Positions 35,061-48,400 of a DNA stretch of 64,000 nucleotides are shown here, piece after piece. The notes under the pieces were generated by a model. That model searched no databases and had not been told where the DNA came from. It saw nothing but the letters and a program-made list of their open reading frames with translations. The DNA lies in assembly GCF_900496995.4 (NCBI RefSeq), contig NC_044029.1, positions 14,446,001 to 14,510,000 of the forward strand. Reading direction: 5' to 3'. Each line of letters opens with the position of its first letter. The stretch's first letter is position 1. Made by a program: the position numbers and the translations under genes. The stretch is from Aquila chrysaetos chrysaetos. Taxonomy: Eukaryota; Chordata; Aves; Accipitriformes; Accipitridae.

Positions 35061-36627
35061 CAGTCCTGCTGGGCCTGGGCTTCATCGTTAGGAGCGGCTT
35101 TAAACACCTCCAGACAGCTGCTCTTCAGAGAAAACCACGTACCGTGCCCTCCAACTTTAAGACCCCTCAAGTGCCTGCAACTGTCTCAAAGCACGCTGAG
35201 ACTGCTCCCGTCCTGACAGAGCCACGCAACTGTTGCTTATAAATGCATGAAAAGGTTTCCTTGAGCAGAGGCCTTTGCCCATGCCTTGTACTGACAGGAG
35301 AGGGTTCAGGTAAAATTCACCTGCTGCGACCCCTTTCTTTTAAAACACATCCAGAGGAAAAGTTTCTGTCCCTTCCGCCACCCTTTCCCTAGCACTCAGA
35401 CCATTAGGCCAAGCAGTGAGAGCTGCTTTCAGAAATTCGTGTGTCTCCCAGGAAAGTCATCTAGCTACCAGACAGTTCTGGCACTTGCCCTTCCCTCCGC
35501 TGAACCTCAGAAACTATGCCAGAAGAACTCAAACTTTGTTGGACCAGAGAAAAAGCATGACTCCATAAGCCAGCCGTACTCACTGGAAGGAGAAACGCTG
35601 GCTTCTGGTCCTCCTCTTCCCCAGACTGGTTTTTTTCCTGTGTGTATCTTACCCATGATTTGAAATCCTGGGAGCTGAGCCTGAATCACCCAGATCATGG
35701 GATGACAGCTGGACTCTTGGATTATCACTACAAAGAAAACAGGGAGTAGAAGGGCAAGACACAGAGAGAATTGCATCTTCCTCTTCCTCCTTCTCCTCTG
35801 CATGAGAAAGAATGTTCTCCTCTTTGAACAAAGGACCAGAGGGTCTCCCGTAGAGAGGGGGCTTAGAGCTGTGCATGCCTAATGGATGGACATGAAGGGG
35901 AAATTACAGCTCACCCTTGCTGCCAGAAGTAGTTCGCTTCAGGCAGCTGTAAACTTGAGTATTACTGCTATGGATTTGTCATAAGGATTGGCACAAAATT
36001 GGCATGATGTACTCTGGCTTGGATACCAGTCTGGTCCTGTATGCTACTCTGGGGGAGACAGATGTATAAAAGCGAGGTGTTAATACATCTTAATTTTGGT
36101 TGTCTGCGGCCTGCTTTTGGACACAGCCCTCAAAATATCCTCCTCTTGCATTAAAATAATGATGTATGAGACATTAGACTTTTTGTTAAAACAGTGGTGC
36201 CATTAAAATCGACAGCAAAATGTTGTTGTCTTCAACGAGGAACTTTGTTCGACGCAAGAGTTTCATCTGGAGCTAAGGTGAATAGTTCCTCTGTTTATTG
36301 AGGCAATTTGTGTTTATTTCCTGGAGCTCTAAGGAATAAAACTGAAGTACTATGATTATATGCTACTATGACTGTTTAAATGGGATTGACTTAATGAGGT
36401 AATTCAGAATATTACCAACTTGCTGCTGAAGTGGGTTTGCCTCTAAAACGTGCCCATTGCTTTTGATGTTGCAAAACTTATTTACTTGTAATGTTCTGTA
36501 GCCTCCTGAAGTTTTCTTCTCCATTTTTCAATGAAAACAGCAAAATAGCAAGCATAAACCAAAGAGAAATCTGTCTGGATGGGATTCACCTGGCCACATG
36601 CAAAAATCTACAGAGTAGAAATTCGTA
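35061..36627. other. Intergenic DNA, nothing recognised
   Basis: Base composition returns to AT-rich past the GC block. No exon, repeat family or RNA gene is recognisable. Confidence 0.55.
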
Positions 36628-36696
36628 TCATGGAATCACAGAATGTTTTGAGTTGGAAGGGTCCTTTAAAGATCATCTAGTCCACTCCCTCTGCCA
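36628..36696 (-). mobile_element. CR1 LINE 3' end, antisense
   Basis: The + strand reads tcatggaatcacagaatg, then gttggaagggtcctttaaag and atcatctagtcca. This is the well-known complement of the avian CR1 3' terminus, including the terminal ATTCTATGA-like repeats in complement. Only about 70 bp of a 5'-truncated copy remains. Its close match suggests a younger insertion than the L3-like fragments, and it is the best single sign that the DNA is avian. Confidence 0.85.
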
Positions 36697-39600
36697 TATC
36701 TGAGCTACCTGTTTGGACTCCCCTTATGATCCCCTTATGAGTGAAGAGAAATAAGTACATCTAGGATTTGAGCCATCTCATTCTAAAATAGGTGTCCAAA
36801 GAGGTTAGATGAGTCATTTGCACTGCAGGTAGGTGAAGTTAGAGTGAATGAATCCCACCCTACAATACTGAACTTGTTAAAATCAATAGCAGCAGTGGTC
36901 AGTCAGGAAAGAGCATTAGTATAATATTCCATGAGGGTGCATTGATTATTCATTGATTCACTGACCTTTTTGCTCAGTCATAATCCAGCCTGCTAGGAAA
37001 TGAGCCCTGCTTACTCTCTGGGCTGGTAGGATGAGATTCATCTGTTGTGCAGGAATGTCCCTCTCAGAGCCATGATGCTGTAACAGAGATCCCAGCACCA
37101 CTCCTTCATGGAGTCCTTTTGGTATTCTTATCAGAGAACATTTTGAGTTAGCAATTGACTCGAAATAACAATGGGTCATTTTTCTGAGCCCACATCCACT
37201 TTTTAATCATGATGTCTGGAATCGCTGAAATGGAATTTGACAATAAATCCTCGATAGAACAATAAAACCATAAGGGTTTTCTTTTGTGGGGTGTTGGGGA
37301 AGGTTGTTTTTGTTTTTTCACAATAATCTCATCCAAGGTTATGTTCCTCTCAACGTTACCCAATAAAATGAAGCATACAGAGGAAAGACACATGGCCAAG
37401 ACCTTAGTGCTTTGGAATACCAAAGGGAGAAAAAGCATATATTATTATAATCTTAAAATAGTATAAGAGTGGTATGAAGAAAGACAATGCATCCCTGCCC
37501 TTGCTAGGGGAGATGAATCCCAACTTAAAACCAAGCCTATTTAACACAAACTTGTGATTTATCATATCAGAGCCAAACAACGATTTAATGGCAACAGATA
37601 AGACGTCACGCCTGGGTCAAACTATCTCCAAAGAATGATTTGTTACATCATTTAAGGGATTTCAGGGGAACGTGTTGTTCTCAGAAGGGATTGCATTTGG
37701 GGGAAAAATACAGCATGAATAGAAAAAGAAAGAAGATATAGTTTATGGTAAAATATGGGTCAGTAAAGCAAAGTCAGGAATGCCATAAACAATGAAGGGA
37801 GTGTTAGTAAGTCCGTTACTGGAAACAAAAAACAATGAAGAGAAAGACAGAGTCAGATAGACAAACAAAAATGAAATCTGATTTTGAAAAAATGAAAGAA
37901 GAATGAAGCAAAACAGGACAGGTTAGTTTGAAAGAAAAATGAATAAAGATATTGAGCTTATCAAGATCCAAGTGTTTGCTGCACTCAACTCAGTGTGGGG
38001 GGAATTTGGCCCCGATCCACCTTTGTGTCCTGGCTGTCATGTTGAAAGCCAGTTCAACCTGTTCTTCATGCAACGCCAAATCTGCCCCAAATTTGGCTGG
38101 CTGTCAGGGCCCCTAAGAAGCCGGTGTCGCAGCTGGGGCTCATCGCAGCAGAGCGGGTAGGCAAAGGGTACCCCAAGAGACAGCTCTGCCAGCTGTACGG
38201 CCCCTGGGGATGCCTGGAGAATGAGCCTGAGGAGCTGGAACCGCTGGCTTTCCCTCTGGGAAGGACACCAGGGCACTGCAGATCTAGCCCAAGTATGTTT
38301 AAAGACATGATTAAGTGAGGCAGCAGGGTTTATTTTTAAATTAAGATGGAGGATTATCAGTTTAAATTCTGAAATAGGATTGAAACCACAAAATTAAAAG
38401 CCAGTTCTTTGGCTCTGCTGTAAGACCTGTCCTAACTGCCTAGCCAAAGGTTTTCTGGCATGGGAGAAACTCAGCTGATATAGGCTGGATTCAACTCTCT
38501 TCAACTGAGGGGATATTTGACTTTGGGTTGTTTGGGTCAGCCAGTTATAGAGCAAATACCTAACGCTGCTCCGGGCCAGAACCAAAACGTCCCCCTGCAA
38601 AGGTTCTGGGTGGGGAAGCTGCCTGGACACTGCTCCTCCAGGAGGGAACCGGGCTGTGCCCATCTGGGGAAATGTTACACTAGGACTTCATTCAGGGACC
38701 AAAGGGAGGCTTAGATCTCTTCTGGCTTTGTCCATGGCAATTTGACTATTCTTGATAATTATATATCAAGAAAACTGGCAGGTTTTCTCCCCACCCCTGT
38801 CAATAGCAATATTCTCATCCTTTCACTGAAGGGCTCTCTTTTTGTGCAGTGGTTTGGATTAAATTGCTTTTTGTTCTTTTCAAGTCTTTCTTTTTTGAAC
38901 TGAAAGCTGACCCTCGGTGTATTTTGCAAAATGCTGAGCCTGCTTGGGTTTCTTGGGGAGGTAGAGGGGTGATGTCATTCACCACTTGATAGGGTTGAAT
39001 CCTTTATCTATCTGAACTTAGGCACTGGGGAGGGATGGGAATATCATGCCTCTCCCTTTCTGTCTCAAATCCACTTACAAATTCTTTCTCCTTGTAGAGA
39101 ATAACAAGTCTCCACAGCAATATCCCCTTACCCCTCAATTTTATAAAATTTGCTCCAGCAGTCCAGAATTCTTTAAAAGACAGGAACCAGAGAAGTGGAA
39201 AAGGCATGAAGGAATAAGAGGCAAGAGAGGTCCTTGGGCAGTAAGAGGGATAAGTCACATGTAATATTCTTCCTTCCTAATCTGTGAGGAGGTCAAATTC
39301 AGCTAGCATAATTCATCAGAGAGACTCCAGTTTCTTCATCTACATTAACCTGTGCAAGATTCGAAGAGACTGTTGGGCCCATTTTTTCATGAAAACTGAA
39401 CTAAACTGTGCTAATGGACCTGCACACACAAGACTATGGACGAAACTGGTAGGAAAACCAGGCATCGAATATGGACAAACCCAAGTGCACTCTCAGACGG
39501 CTTCATAAAACAGTCTCAAGGCGTTTCAGCGTACCAGCTCTTTACGCTGAAAGTCTGTGATCTTGCTAACATAAGGAGGTTAATTAGTGGAGTGAGTTCC

Positions 39601-42414
39601 AGGGCTTGCACCAAAAGGCCCAAAGTGTCAGTAGTTTCACAACTGTTATTAAATGAACTTAATGTGTTTCTAAGCTGTTTCAAACTCTGCCTTTGTGGTG
39701 TTTGTTATCTAAAAGATTTGTCAGATCAGCTAAACCCAGGTTGATATAGGAATACTGATTATTTTGTTTCTGTAATGCATTTCCTTGCTAAAGTTTCAGC
39801 TGAATATATTACTTCACTGTAATACAAGTGTTTCCTAAACTCTATTTCATTATATTCACGAATTAAAGCAGCAGCTACACTCTGAACCATTAAATCTATC
39901 ATTACTCAACTTGACATTATGTTCTTTATTATTACAGTTGATTCAGACCAGGAAAGATCTTTTGTAGATTTGATTCTGTAGGCGATGACAAAGGCACTGA
40001 ATGTACTTACTTCTGTCTCTGTTAAAAAATTCTCTTTTAGAATGTATTTAGTTTTGTTCAAAGATGTTTGTCAAAACCATCTTTGACTAAGGCTTAATAC
40101 CTGTATCATTGATTAGTGGTATATTAAGAGTAACAAATATTAGGAAGTGGAGCCATGGAAACAAATGTTGGCTGTTCATCAGGGCCTCCTTTATTTATTT
40201 CTGTTCCCTGCCTGGACAAGTGTCTACTGCTGTAAATGCTGTTGAGATCCTCTGGCGTAGGATTAAAATAGACTCTTTCAAGAAAAGCAGTGACTGAGGA
40301 AATTGTTGAATAAAAAGTATATAGTAATGGTGTGAATAGAAATAGGAATGAATATACCAAAGAAATACACCAGCACTGCATTAATGCGTAGGAAGCAAAT
40401 TGCAATCACCTCTCCCGCTGCTGTAGCAAAGGAGTTGGGAGCACGCTGCCTTGATACCCGGGCTATTGCACTTCCATATATGTTCATAGACAGGCAAACA
40501 GATGGAGTGGGGAGCAAGGACCATGTGGCAACAAGGCTCAGAACATCAGAAAAGGAAGCGAATGAGAACAACATACCTAACTGCAACTGGGAGAGGAATT
40601 CAGGGAGCCAGGATGTGAATTACATGAACCGGAATGCGATCGGAGTGACAAGACCAAAGTTTACAACCCGACCTGATGGGAAGCGTGATGGATCCCTGGA
40701 GCCTTTTGCAAACGGATCAAGGACTGGAGTGTTTGTCAGCACAAACGAGAAATCACAGACTACTGAACACAACAGAGTGTGCTGAAAGGGGAAGGAAATG
40801 AGGGCTTGTTTTATGGTGGTTGGATTTCAAAAATGTCCTCTGCTCTAAGAGACGTTCCAGATTCTGAAAGGGTTCGTCACATTAAGTACAGGAAATTGTC
40901 TATCAGATATGGTTTGGGGTACTGTGATCGTGGTACAAAGGATCCAGATGTGCTATCTCTGACATGCTTAATACCATAGCACAAACAATTACGATGAATT
41001 ACCTTCTCCCTGTGTTTTAAGATTCTGCTCCCATTCTACACATGGACTCTTACAGTGACACAGGGAACTTCCTGCTATCACCTATTTCGTATTATTATTT
41101 CTTAATCTTTCAGCCAGTGGAAAAAGGATTTGAATCAATAGAATAAAGAGGCCATTCTGGAGTACAGTGTGGCGAACTTGTTTAAACATAATTTTTTAAA
41201 TATATATACAAAGAAATATACAAACCATCTGAGAAAAAAAAGTTGCCTGCGGCTTTAGCGTAAGAGATGTGCTACAGATGCAAAAAGTTGTGGACAAAAG
41301 TCTTCAAGAGCAGTTTTTCAGAGCTGAAATTGGCTCCGCTTCAAATATTCTTGAAAGACTAATTTTTTTTGGATGGCAGTGACCATAAGTTGATGTTAAT
41401 AATGCAAGTCAATTTTAATAATGCATGGCTCTAACTGCAATAACCACAACAATGTTATGTAAAAGGAACAACTGCCATGGATTTCATGCTGGTGTGGAGA
41501 ATTTTATGAGGAGGTGGAGTGGGTTTTCTATCTTCCAAGAGGGACACTTGATGTATTTCTGGTCATATGGCAGCCACTTCTGAAGCTTGAAATGATAAGT
41601 GATATAGTTGGTATAAACTTTTTGTGCTTGCGGATCCATGCTTTGAATTTATGCCTATTGTCTGATGGCAATCACTTTAAGTTATATTGGAACAGAAATA
41701 CATTAGAGAGCCTGGAACTATGCAGGCAGAAATGAAAAATATGTACAAAGAGATAAAACCAGAAATTAATATTGACACTTACTCAAGAAATGCAAGCCAC
41801 CAGACCGAGTATTTAGAGAATATTCACAGGGGAACTATGTATATACTACTGCATATTACAGCCCATGACCATCACATCACAAACGTGCTAATGTCTCCAA
41901 AGAGAAAAAATATAGAGGTTCCCTGATCTGTTCTGAACTTCAGTGAATCTATTATTTATCAAATTAAGATTGGATAAATTAAGTGGGATTCAGTCAGCAT
42001 TCAGTGCCTTTTAGACTGCTAAGGTCTTCTGCCTGGGCTCTAGCTGTTGCTTGACGAGACCAAGTGTATCCCTTGGATCCTGTGTCATATCTGGCAGCCC
42101 TGCAGATTTCTTCCTCACCTTAGCAGAGCTAAAGTGAGACAATTTACTTTAAGGTTCTTGATTCACTCTCTTCGTCTCTAGAAAAGGATTTGTTATCACT
42201 TGACAACCAGTTACCTGGGTTATTGCAACAGGCTGCTTAGACAGAAATATTAGAAGTCTAGAAAAGTTTGGGTTACGCTGGAAACAGAATCATTGTGTCA
42301 AAATGCTGTTATGCGTTGGGTAATGTACTATTAGGAATACTAATGGGGCTACACTGACTTCACACCATGCTGGAAATAAGAGCACAGTATATAGTCTGTC
42401 AGCACAGCTGATCC
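36697..42414. other. Intergenic DNA, no gene recognised
   Basis: There is an A-rich purine-biased stretch at about 37690-37960. Both strands are unusually open at 40278-40785 but without recognisable protein similarity. I looked for exons of PTPRR and saw none. Confidence 0.5.
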
Positions 42415-42500
42415 AACTGTGAGACTGAGAAACAGACACAAATGCTCTTGTGGATCTTGTGGACTTAAGTGACTTGTTCACATGAAGATGTGACAGGGAA
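42415..42500. repeat. MIR-like SINE core remnant
   Basis: The order gagactgagaaacagacaca, then acttaagtgacttgttcaca, then gtgacagggaatcagcaaag resembles the MIR core (tgaggaaactgaggcacag, then gttaagtgacttgcccaagg). It is diverged, with gaps. Confidence 0.45.
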
Positions 42501-43794
42501 TCAGCAAAGCCACAGGCATTATGACTAAATTAATTTTGTGGGCAACAGAAAGGGAAAGAAGGCTGCAAGGAAGGGAATAACTAAAATATTTTAAGGCTGT
42601 GAAGTGCAGTTCAGCTACACTTTCTATTTTGAGATTTTTGTCATGCACCTGGGAGCAAAATCATGTTGGCATGGAAAATGCTGGGCAGTTTGAAACTGAG
42701 GTGATAGAAGAAAGCAAGGCAGCAAGGGCTGCCTTAATTAATATTCCTGGGTTGTCCTGAGGCTTGTCCATATGCCGAGGACAGTTTTCTTCAGCATTAG
42801 AGTTGTAGAACACGTGGCAAATTTGTGAACCCCAGGCTTTCACTTTCCATTGGTTCTCCAGGGTATATCTCTTGCATACATCTCGTATGTGGTATGTGTC
42901 TTATTACTCCAACCAATGTAATGGTGTTGCTACACACTTTGCAGAGCTCGGGAGGTCGCCTGTAGCCTAGAGTGTGACAAATTCTAACAAGGACATACAA
43001 TTATTAGGGCCCAGATGCACTGAAAAATGTGCAAGTCGTCACTAGAGATATGGGTTACGGTGGCCTCCACGCCAGCAGCCTGCTGTCAGGCACAAGACAC
43101 AGCTCAGCACCTGAGCCACACTTCAAAGCTTAGCATCTGCCTGCAGCCAAGAAACGTCCACCCCACTGGAGTATGGATAAGCACTGTGCGTAGAAAATGA
43201 GCTTTCACGGTCACCTTATAATTTGTTATTTTGACTTTTCTGTATATTTTTGCAAATGTTAGGGAGCAGAGTTAAGGACTCGGGGGGGGGCAGGTGAGGT
43301 GGTAGCAGATGAGATGGATTTGCAGAACAACAGGGAACTAATAAGATATCAGCATCATTTCACAGATTTTTAAACCATGTGTTGTTATTCTTTTCTGAAA
43401 CTGCAGAATTCTGCAGAGGATGGTACTCGTTAATTGTAAAGACTTAAACTGCTAAAATGGCAAGTGTCGGTTTCTTAGGAATGCATCTATTTTTTCTAAC
43501 AAAAACTGAAGAGTAACAGTCTGGTGGCCAGACAACATTCACAGGCAGGAGTCCATGTTCAAGCAGAAACAGTGAATTTGGGCAAGCTCAGAGTAGCAAC
43601 AAAGAGCACCACATCGTGATCTTAGGAAACGGAAAACTGTTTTGTCCTGTTTACCCTGATTTAGATTAAAGAATCTTTGGGAATCAACAGTTTAAAAAAG
43701 CAAGTTAGTGTTTAGGGCAACAGTGCTGTGCCATTTGTGGAATAATAATGTTCTCTTTAACACAAAAAATCTCATTCACCCAGGAGACGAAATA
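42501..43794. other. Intergenic DNA, nothing recognised
   Basis: The stretch contains only a short G run near 43282. No exon or known repeat is recognised. Confidence 0.5.
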
Positions 43795-43902
43795 GGGCCA
43801 AATCCTCATCTGATGTCAATCAGCATGATTCCTTTGCCATTAGCACAGCTCCAATGTGTTTGGTGGAGCAATACCAATTTACTTCTGCTGAGGGCTTTGG
43901 CC
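43795..43902. repeat. Palindromic interspersed repeat (copy 1)
   Basis: The left arm starts gggccaaatcctcatctgat. The right arm ends ctgctgagggctttggcc. The reverse complement of the right arm (ggccaaagccctcagcagaa, then gtaaattggtattgctcc) aligns with the left arm (ggccaaatcctcatctgatg, then tcaatcagcatgattcc) over nearly 40 bp with a few mismatches. The element therefore has imperfect terminal inverted repeats around a short centre. It resembles a widespread ancient amniote palindromic element whose ends read GGCCAAAT or GGCCAGAT. Confidence 0.65.
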
Positions 43903-44849
43903 TTCTGTCTCATAGCTCAAAGAAATTAAGCTGCCTCCAAATCTTCTGACTGAAGCAGTGTGCAGTTTAAATCTTGTTGCAAAAAGCCTGTTCAGATATG
44001 TTTTTCCTTTCTGTTTCAAATGATTTTGCACATTCATCATATGAGTTTAATGGCATCTGTCTAATTTTCATCAAACCGTGGAAAACCAAAAAACATTCAC
44101 AGGTTTCCGCCAATGACCCATTTTGCTGAAAAAAATAATAATGCACTTAAGCTAAATTTAGTTTGCAGAAATGGTTTCTCTTTATTTTTTCTTCTTCTTT
44201 TTTTTTTTTAATTTGTAATGAAATGTGAAGAAAGTTAACATGTGAGCCATTTTACACCTTATTAATAACATTTTGACAGCCCTGCTTTGAAGGTCTTTTC
44301 AAAATAATGTGAAAATCCGAGAAAATTATGTCAGTATTATTTTAAGTTAGAAAGGCACCCTTTTTTCATCTTTGTTTTTTCCTTGGTCATGTCTAAAGTG
44401 GCCTGTCTTACATTTGGAAAACACCATAAATTTGCAGTTAAAGCTACACTTCAATCCTCATTGAAACTAACGGTTTCCTATATTACTTTAAGACCTCAGC
44501 TCATTATCTCATCTCACAAATCAGGTAAACTATGATGCGCCTACAAAACAGGAAAATTATAGGAATTACCATTTTCCATGTTGCGCAGTGAGAACATCCT
44601 ACGCAGACATCAATAGTAGCTGAGATCAGGAGTGTTGTATACTTCCTCCCGCTGTGATTAGGTTTTGCAGTTCTTTCCGTACCCGTGCCACCACTAGAGT
44701 TAACTTTTTTATTAAGTGAGGTATTGGGTAGGTTTACGCATTCATTTCGTTTCATATTTGTTACAGTAGCCCTAAAGACCCCACAGTCTTTCACACGTGT
44801 GGGTCTCACTTGCAACTGGCTGCTCCCTAGGTGCTCACCTGGGAGGTGA
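43903..44849. other. AT-rich intergenic DNA, nothing recognised
   Basis: There is a pyrimidine run at about 44180-44212. No exon is evident. Confidence 0.5.
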
Positions 44850-45460
44850 ATATTGCTGAAGAGCGACAAGCAAGACCTGCGGGGAGCTGACGGAGAAAGA
44901 GAGGGCCCGAGAGGGGCTGGTCAGCCCCCGCGGGGAGGAAGACCTGCCCATGAAGAGCTGAAGGTCCCAGGGACGGGGGTGAGGACATGGCGAGCAGTGC
45001 TGCAGGCTGGGCTGGGAAGGATCTGACGGCACGTCTAAAGGAATAAGCCCTTGTAAGGAGAAAAGCAGACAGTGTTCCCCAAAGGAACTACACGAGATGA
45101 CCGAAAGAAGCTGTTTCCCAGCAGATCCCGTCTACACCAGGGCTCTGCTGGCATGACTGTGTCAGCAAGTCTGGAAACCCCTAATTGAAGCACAGCTCCA
45201 GCAGCCAAACTTCAGTGCAGATCAGGCTTCAGAAAGGGCCAGGACGCTCTGATGCATTATTTCCAGTGCAGGTCCCGCTAGATTAGGATGTGTTTTTCAT
45301 TTGAAGTTGAGCTACTCTAACCCAATTCCCTCCAAACAAACAAACAACTGAACGAGCGAGCAAACAACCCCGTGGGAGGGATGGCTTGTTCGTGCGCAGC
45401 GGGGAGCAGAGCGGGGTGGGACCGACTGGCTCCGAGCGCCGGCGCTGGGGTTGTTTTCCC
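44850..45460. promoter_or_regulatory. GC-rich patches with clustered CpG
   Basis: Two GC-rich patches (about 44875-45030 and 45355-45455) stand out from AT-rich surroundings, with runs such as ggagcagagcggggtgggac and gagcgccggcgctgggg. They have no recognisable coding content. They may be a small CpG island or GC-rich regulatory block. Confidence is limited because only composition supports it. Confidence 0.35.
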
Positions 45461-48400
45461 CTCTAACTTTCATCCTGTTTGTCACTGTTACCAGGAGTTT
45501 ACAAACTCAAAGCAAACATCTGGTCTGGTTTAATACCAACAAGAAAGAAAACTGGATATTAATTTTGATATGACAGTAAAGCAGTTTGATAGCGCTCACG
45601 CTGACAGAGCCGCCACACCATTTACGATCTCTAAAACTAAATTGATTTTCATAAAACCCTCAGAAGAGCATATTAGGGCTGACAATTAAGATTATAATGC
45701 AGCCTAGCCTGCTAAGGAGCAGTAAATTTTCCTGGAATTTGGTCAGTTGGTTACGCTGATTTTATATTAAGTTAGAGAAAATTTTGGTCATGTAAAGGCA
45801 AAAGCAGTTTAAATCTGTTTCATACATTGCAGCATGGTCTCACTGATTAAAAATACCTGGGCCTCTTCCAAACTTGTCGTCATATTGGCTACATGACTGT
45901 TATAAGCAAACCCCCGCAAACAGAAAGATCTGTAAGTTCAAAGCTTATTTAACTTGAGAGTGCTTGTAAAAGGGGAAAAATGCCATTTCTGCATGGAATA
46001 ATGGCTTGTAACTTTTCCAGCATTATTTTTTCATTAATATCACCTGAATCTGATATGCATGTTTCACAGCAGACTCTAAATAAGAAATCTGGTACCTTTT
46101 GGCCTGTTATTCCTGTACCATCTGGCTAACAGGTACTGTACTGTTCTTGCAGTGTGACGCACCAAATAAAAAAGTCAGATCTTTTTAAAGCCACAATAAA
46201 TTTCCCAAATGAGTTTGTGTGAAATGTTAAAAAGCAGAAGATAGAGGTTTTGGGTTACATTGCCTCTAATTTGAAAGGGGGATAAGTGGAGCCAGGTGGG
46301 CTACTTAGCCAATACCTGCCTGTTCCAGCTTTTTGAATCTGTGAACATTACACCCGGATACAGATGGAAATTGGAAACAATAAATGATTATTACAGAGAC
46401 TTTATCATCCTGTAACTCATGCACAAAAGATGAGCCACTCTCAAGGACACTTTGAAAGTGTGCTGCTTAGGCATGTATCCGGACAGATGTATAGGAGTAG
46501 GAATGTGCCATATATCAAGCGAGAGGAATAAGATTTCTTAATTCCACTGTGACAAGCACAAGTATCTTTTAAAAAATGAACCTCCCCTTCTCAGCATTAA
46601 TCCAGTTTCTTTCTGATGTCTCTTTTTGGGTTAAGATGAGCATCCACCCATTTCCAGAAATCTGCTAGTCCACAGCTGGAAATGGGGGATGGTATAAGCA
46701 GACAGATAATAAGAGAAGGGGCTCACGGTATCTTATCTGAGTTACAAGTACGAGAGCTAAAGGTAAGCTCAGACAGTTAAGTTCTCCGCTCCCACTGGCC
46801 GCTTCTGACTTGTAAGTCTGCATTCGCACTAATGTTCAAAAAGCTATGTTTCAGGACAACAACTGCAAATAAAACCAGATCAGCAATTACTCAATGGCAT
46901 ATTTCTTTGTTGATTAGTCACAATCAAAACTTTCCACATGGATGGCCTGACTTTGCTGAGGAATGGATGGGAAGCAGAAAAATTTCCATCACAAAACGTC
47001 TAGCTTTCTTCCAACTCGCTTGGCGGAGGCCAATTACCCTGTGGCCTGGGGTCCCCGCTGCCCATCTCCTACCAGCTCTTGGGAGCGGAGGTTGAAGGAA
47101 GACCCCAGCTCTGGGGGCCTTGGCAGCAGCTCAGCACAGATCCACCTCAACCTCAGGTGAGCCAAATCCCTCTGCAGAAGTGTGTGTCTTCTCCCATTAG
47201 GGAGGAGGGCAGCCTGGACAGGCGCAGGCACCGTGCAGAGCCGGGCTGCTGTGGAGTTCAGGGCTTTCCTTTGGAAGCCTTGAGTTGGTGACAAAACCAA
47301 TGCTGAGACAGGAAAATCCTCAGCAGGATGGGACGGATTTCTCAGCACATCTCTATAAGGAGCTGACAGGCGTTCCCTTTGGGATGGGAGACCACCGCAG
47401 CCAGCGCAAGTCCTGATCAAGCTTGAAAGCACTGGGCAGGTCATCCTACGTTTGCCTCTGAATCTCACCTGTGTGAAGAGGTTTTCCATTTCCATTTGAT
47501 TTAAGACAAGTACTCCAAGGGGCTGAGCATCGTGATGCTCGGCACTGCCATGTTAGGGGCTGGCATGAAGAGGAATACATCAACCCAAGGCAGGGGTCCC
47601 AGGCAGCTGTACCCGGAGTGGAGCAGGAGGGCTGTAAGGGCTTGGATGGGCACAGCCCATGCCCCGCAGGCAGGTGTGATGGGACAGGGGTGGACGGAGC
47701 ATCCACCTCGCTCCTGCATGGGATCCTGCCTCCCCAGCTGGGATACAGCCCACGAGCTCTCCTCAGGAGCCCAAGTCACTCCTCTGTTAGAACGGACAGA
47801 TTTCACTCTCTTACAGTACTGTAAGGCTTTCTTAAGGTCCACCGAGCAAAGCGCGTACACTTTGGGTTAGGCACGAGAGGGCAGAGGACTCACCGTGCTG
47901 GACTTTGGTGATTAAATTTGCTCATGGCTTTTTTCTGCCTCTCACTCTCATGCCTTACCGCTCTGCCACTGTCTTCTGTTGTCAGCCTTTTTTCCTTCCC
48001 AATGGTCAGCTCACTTCAGCTCCTTGTAAAGTGTCCCCAAGCTCTGCAACACAGTCATTAATTAAAGGGCAAAAAGAAAGTGTAGTAATGGGAATAATGC
48101 AATTCTTACCCATTTTCTAGTCATTTTTCTTTTCTCTTAGGGAAAGTAAAACATGAGCTGGAACAGCAGGACTGCATTTAAAACAAAAACAAAAGCCTCT
48201 TCCAAAATACCTCCATGTATAAGAACGGGAAATTATTCCTTGCAATTAGATCAAATCAGGGTATCCCACAAGATGTAAGACTTAGCTCAGGAGGAACTGC
48301 TGGAACGAAGTGCGGTGGAAAGCTTAACACTATCTCTATTTAAAAGGGGAAAAACAAAACTTTACAGATCTGATCTTCATTGTGTGAGAAATCAAATAAA

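Noticed and set aside
37690..37960. A-rich stretch as a possible retroposon tail
   Set aside because: It is mixed A/G sequence over 250 bp with no element body or clean A-tail next to it.
47034..47495. 153-codon - strand open frame in a GC-richer patch
   Set aside because: Composition explains the lack of stops. Overlapping frames on the other strand are open too, and the translation resembles no family I know.
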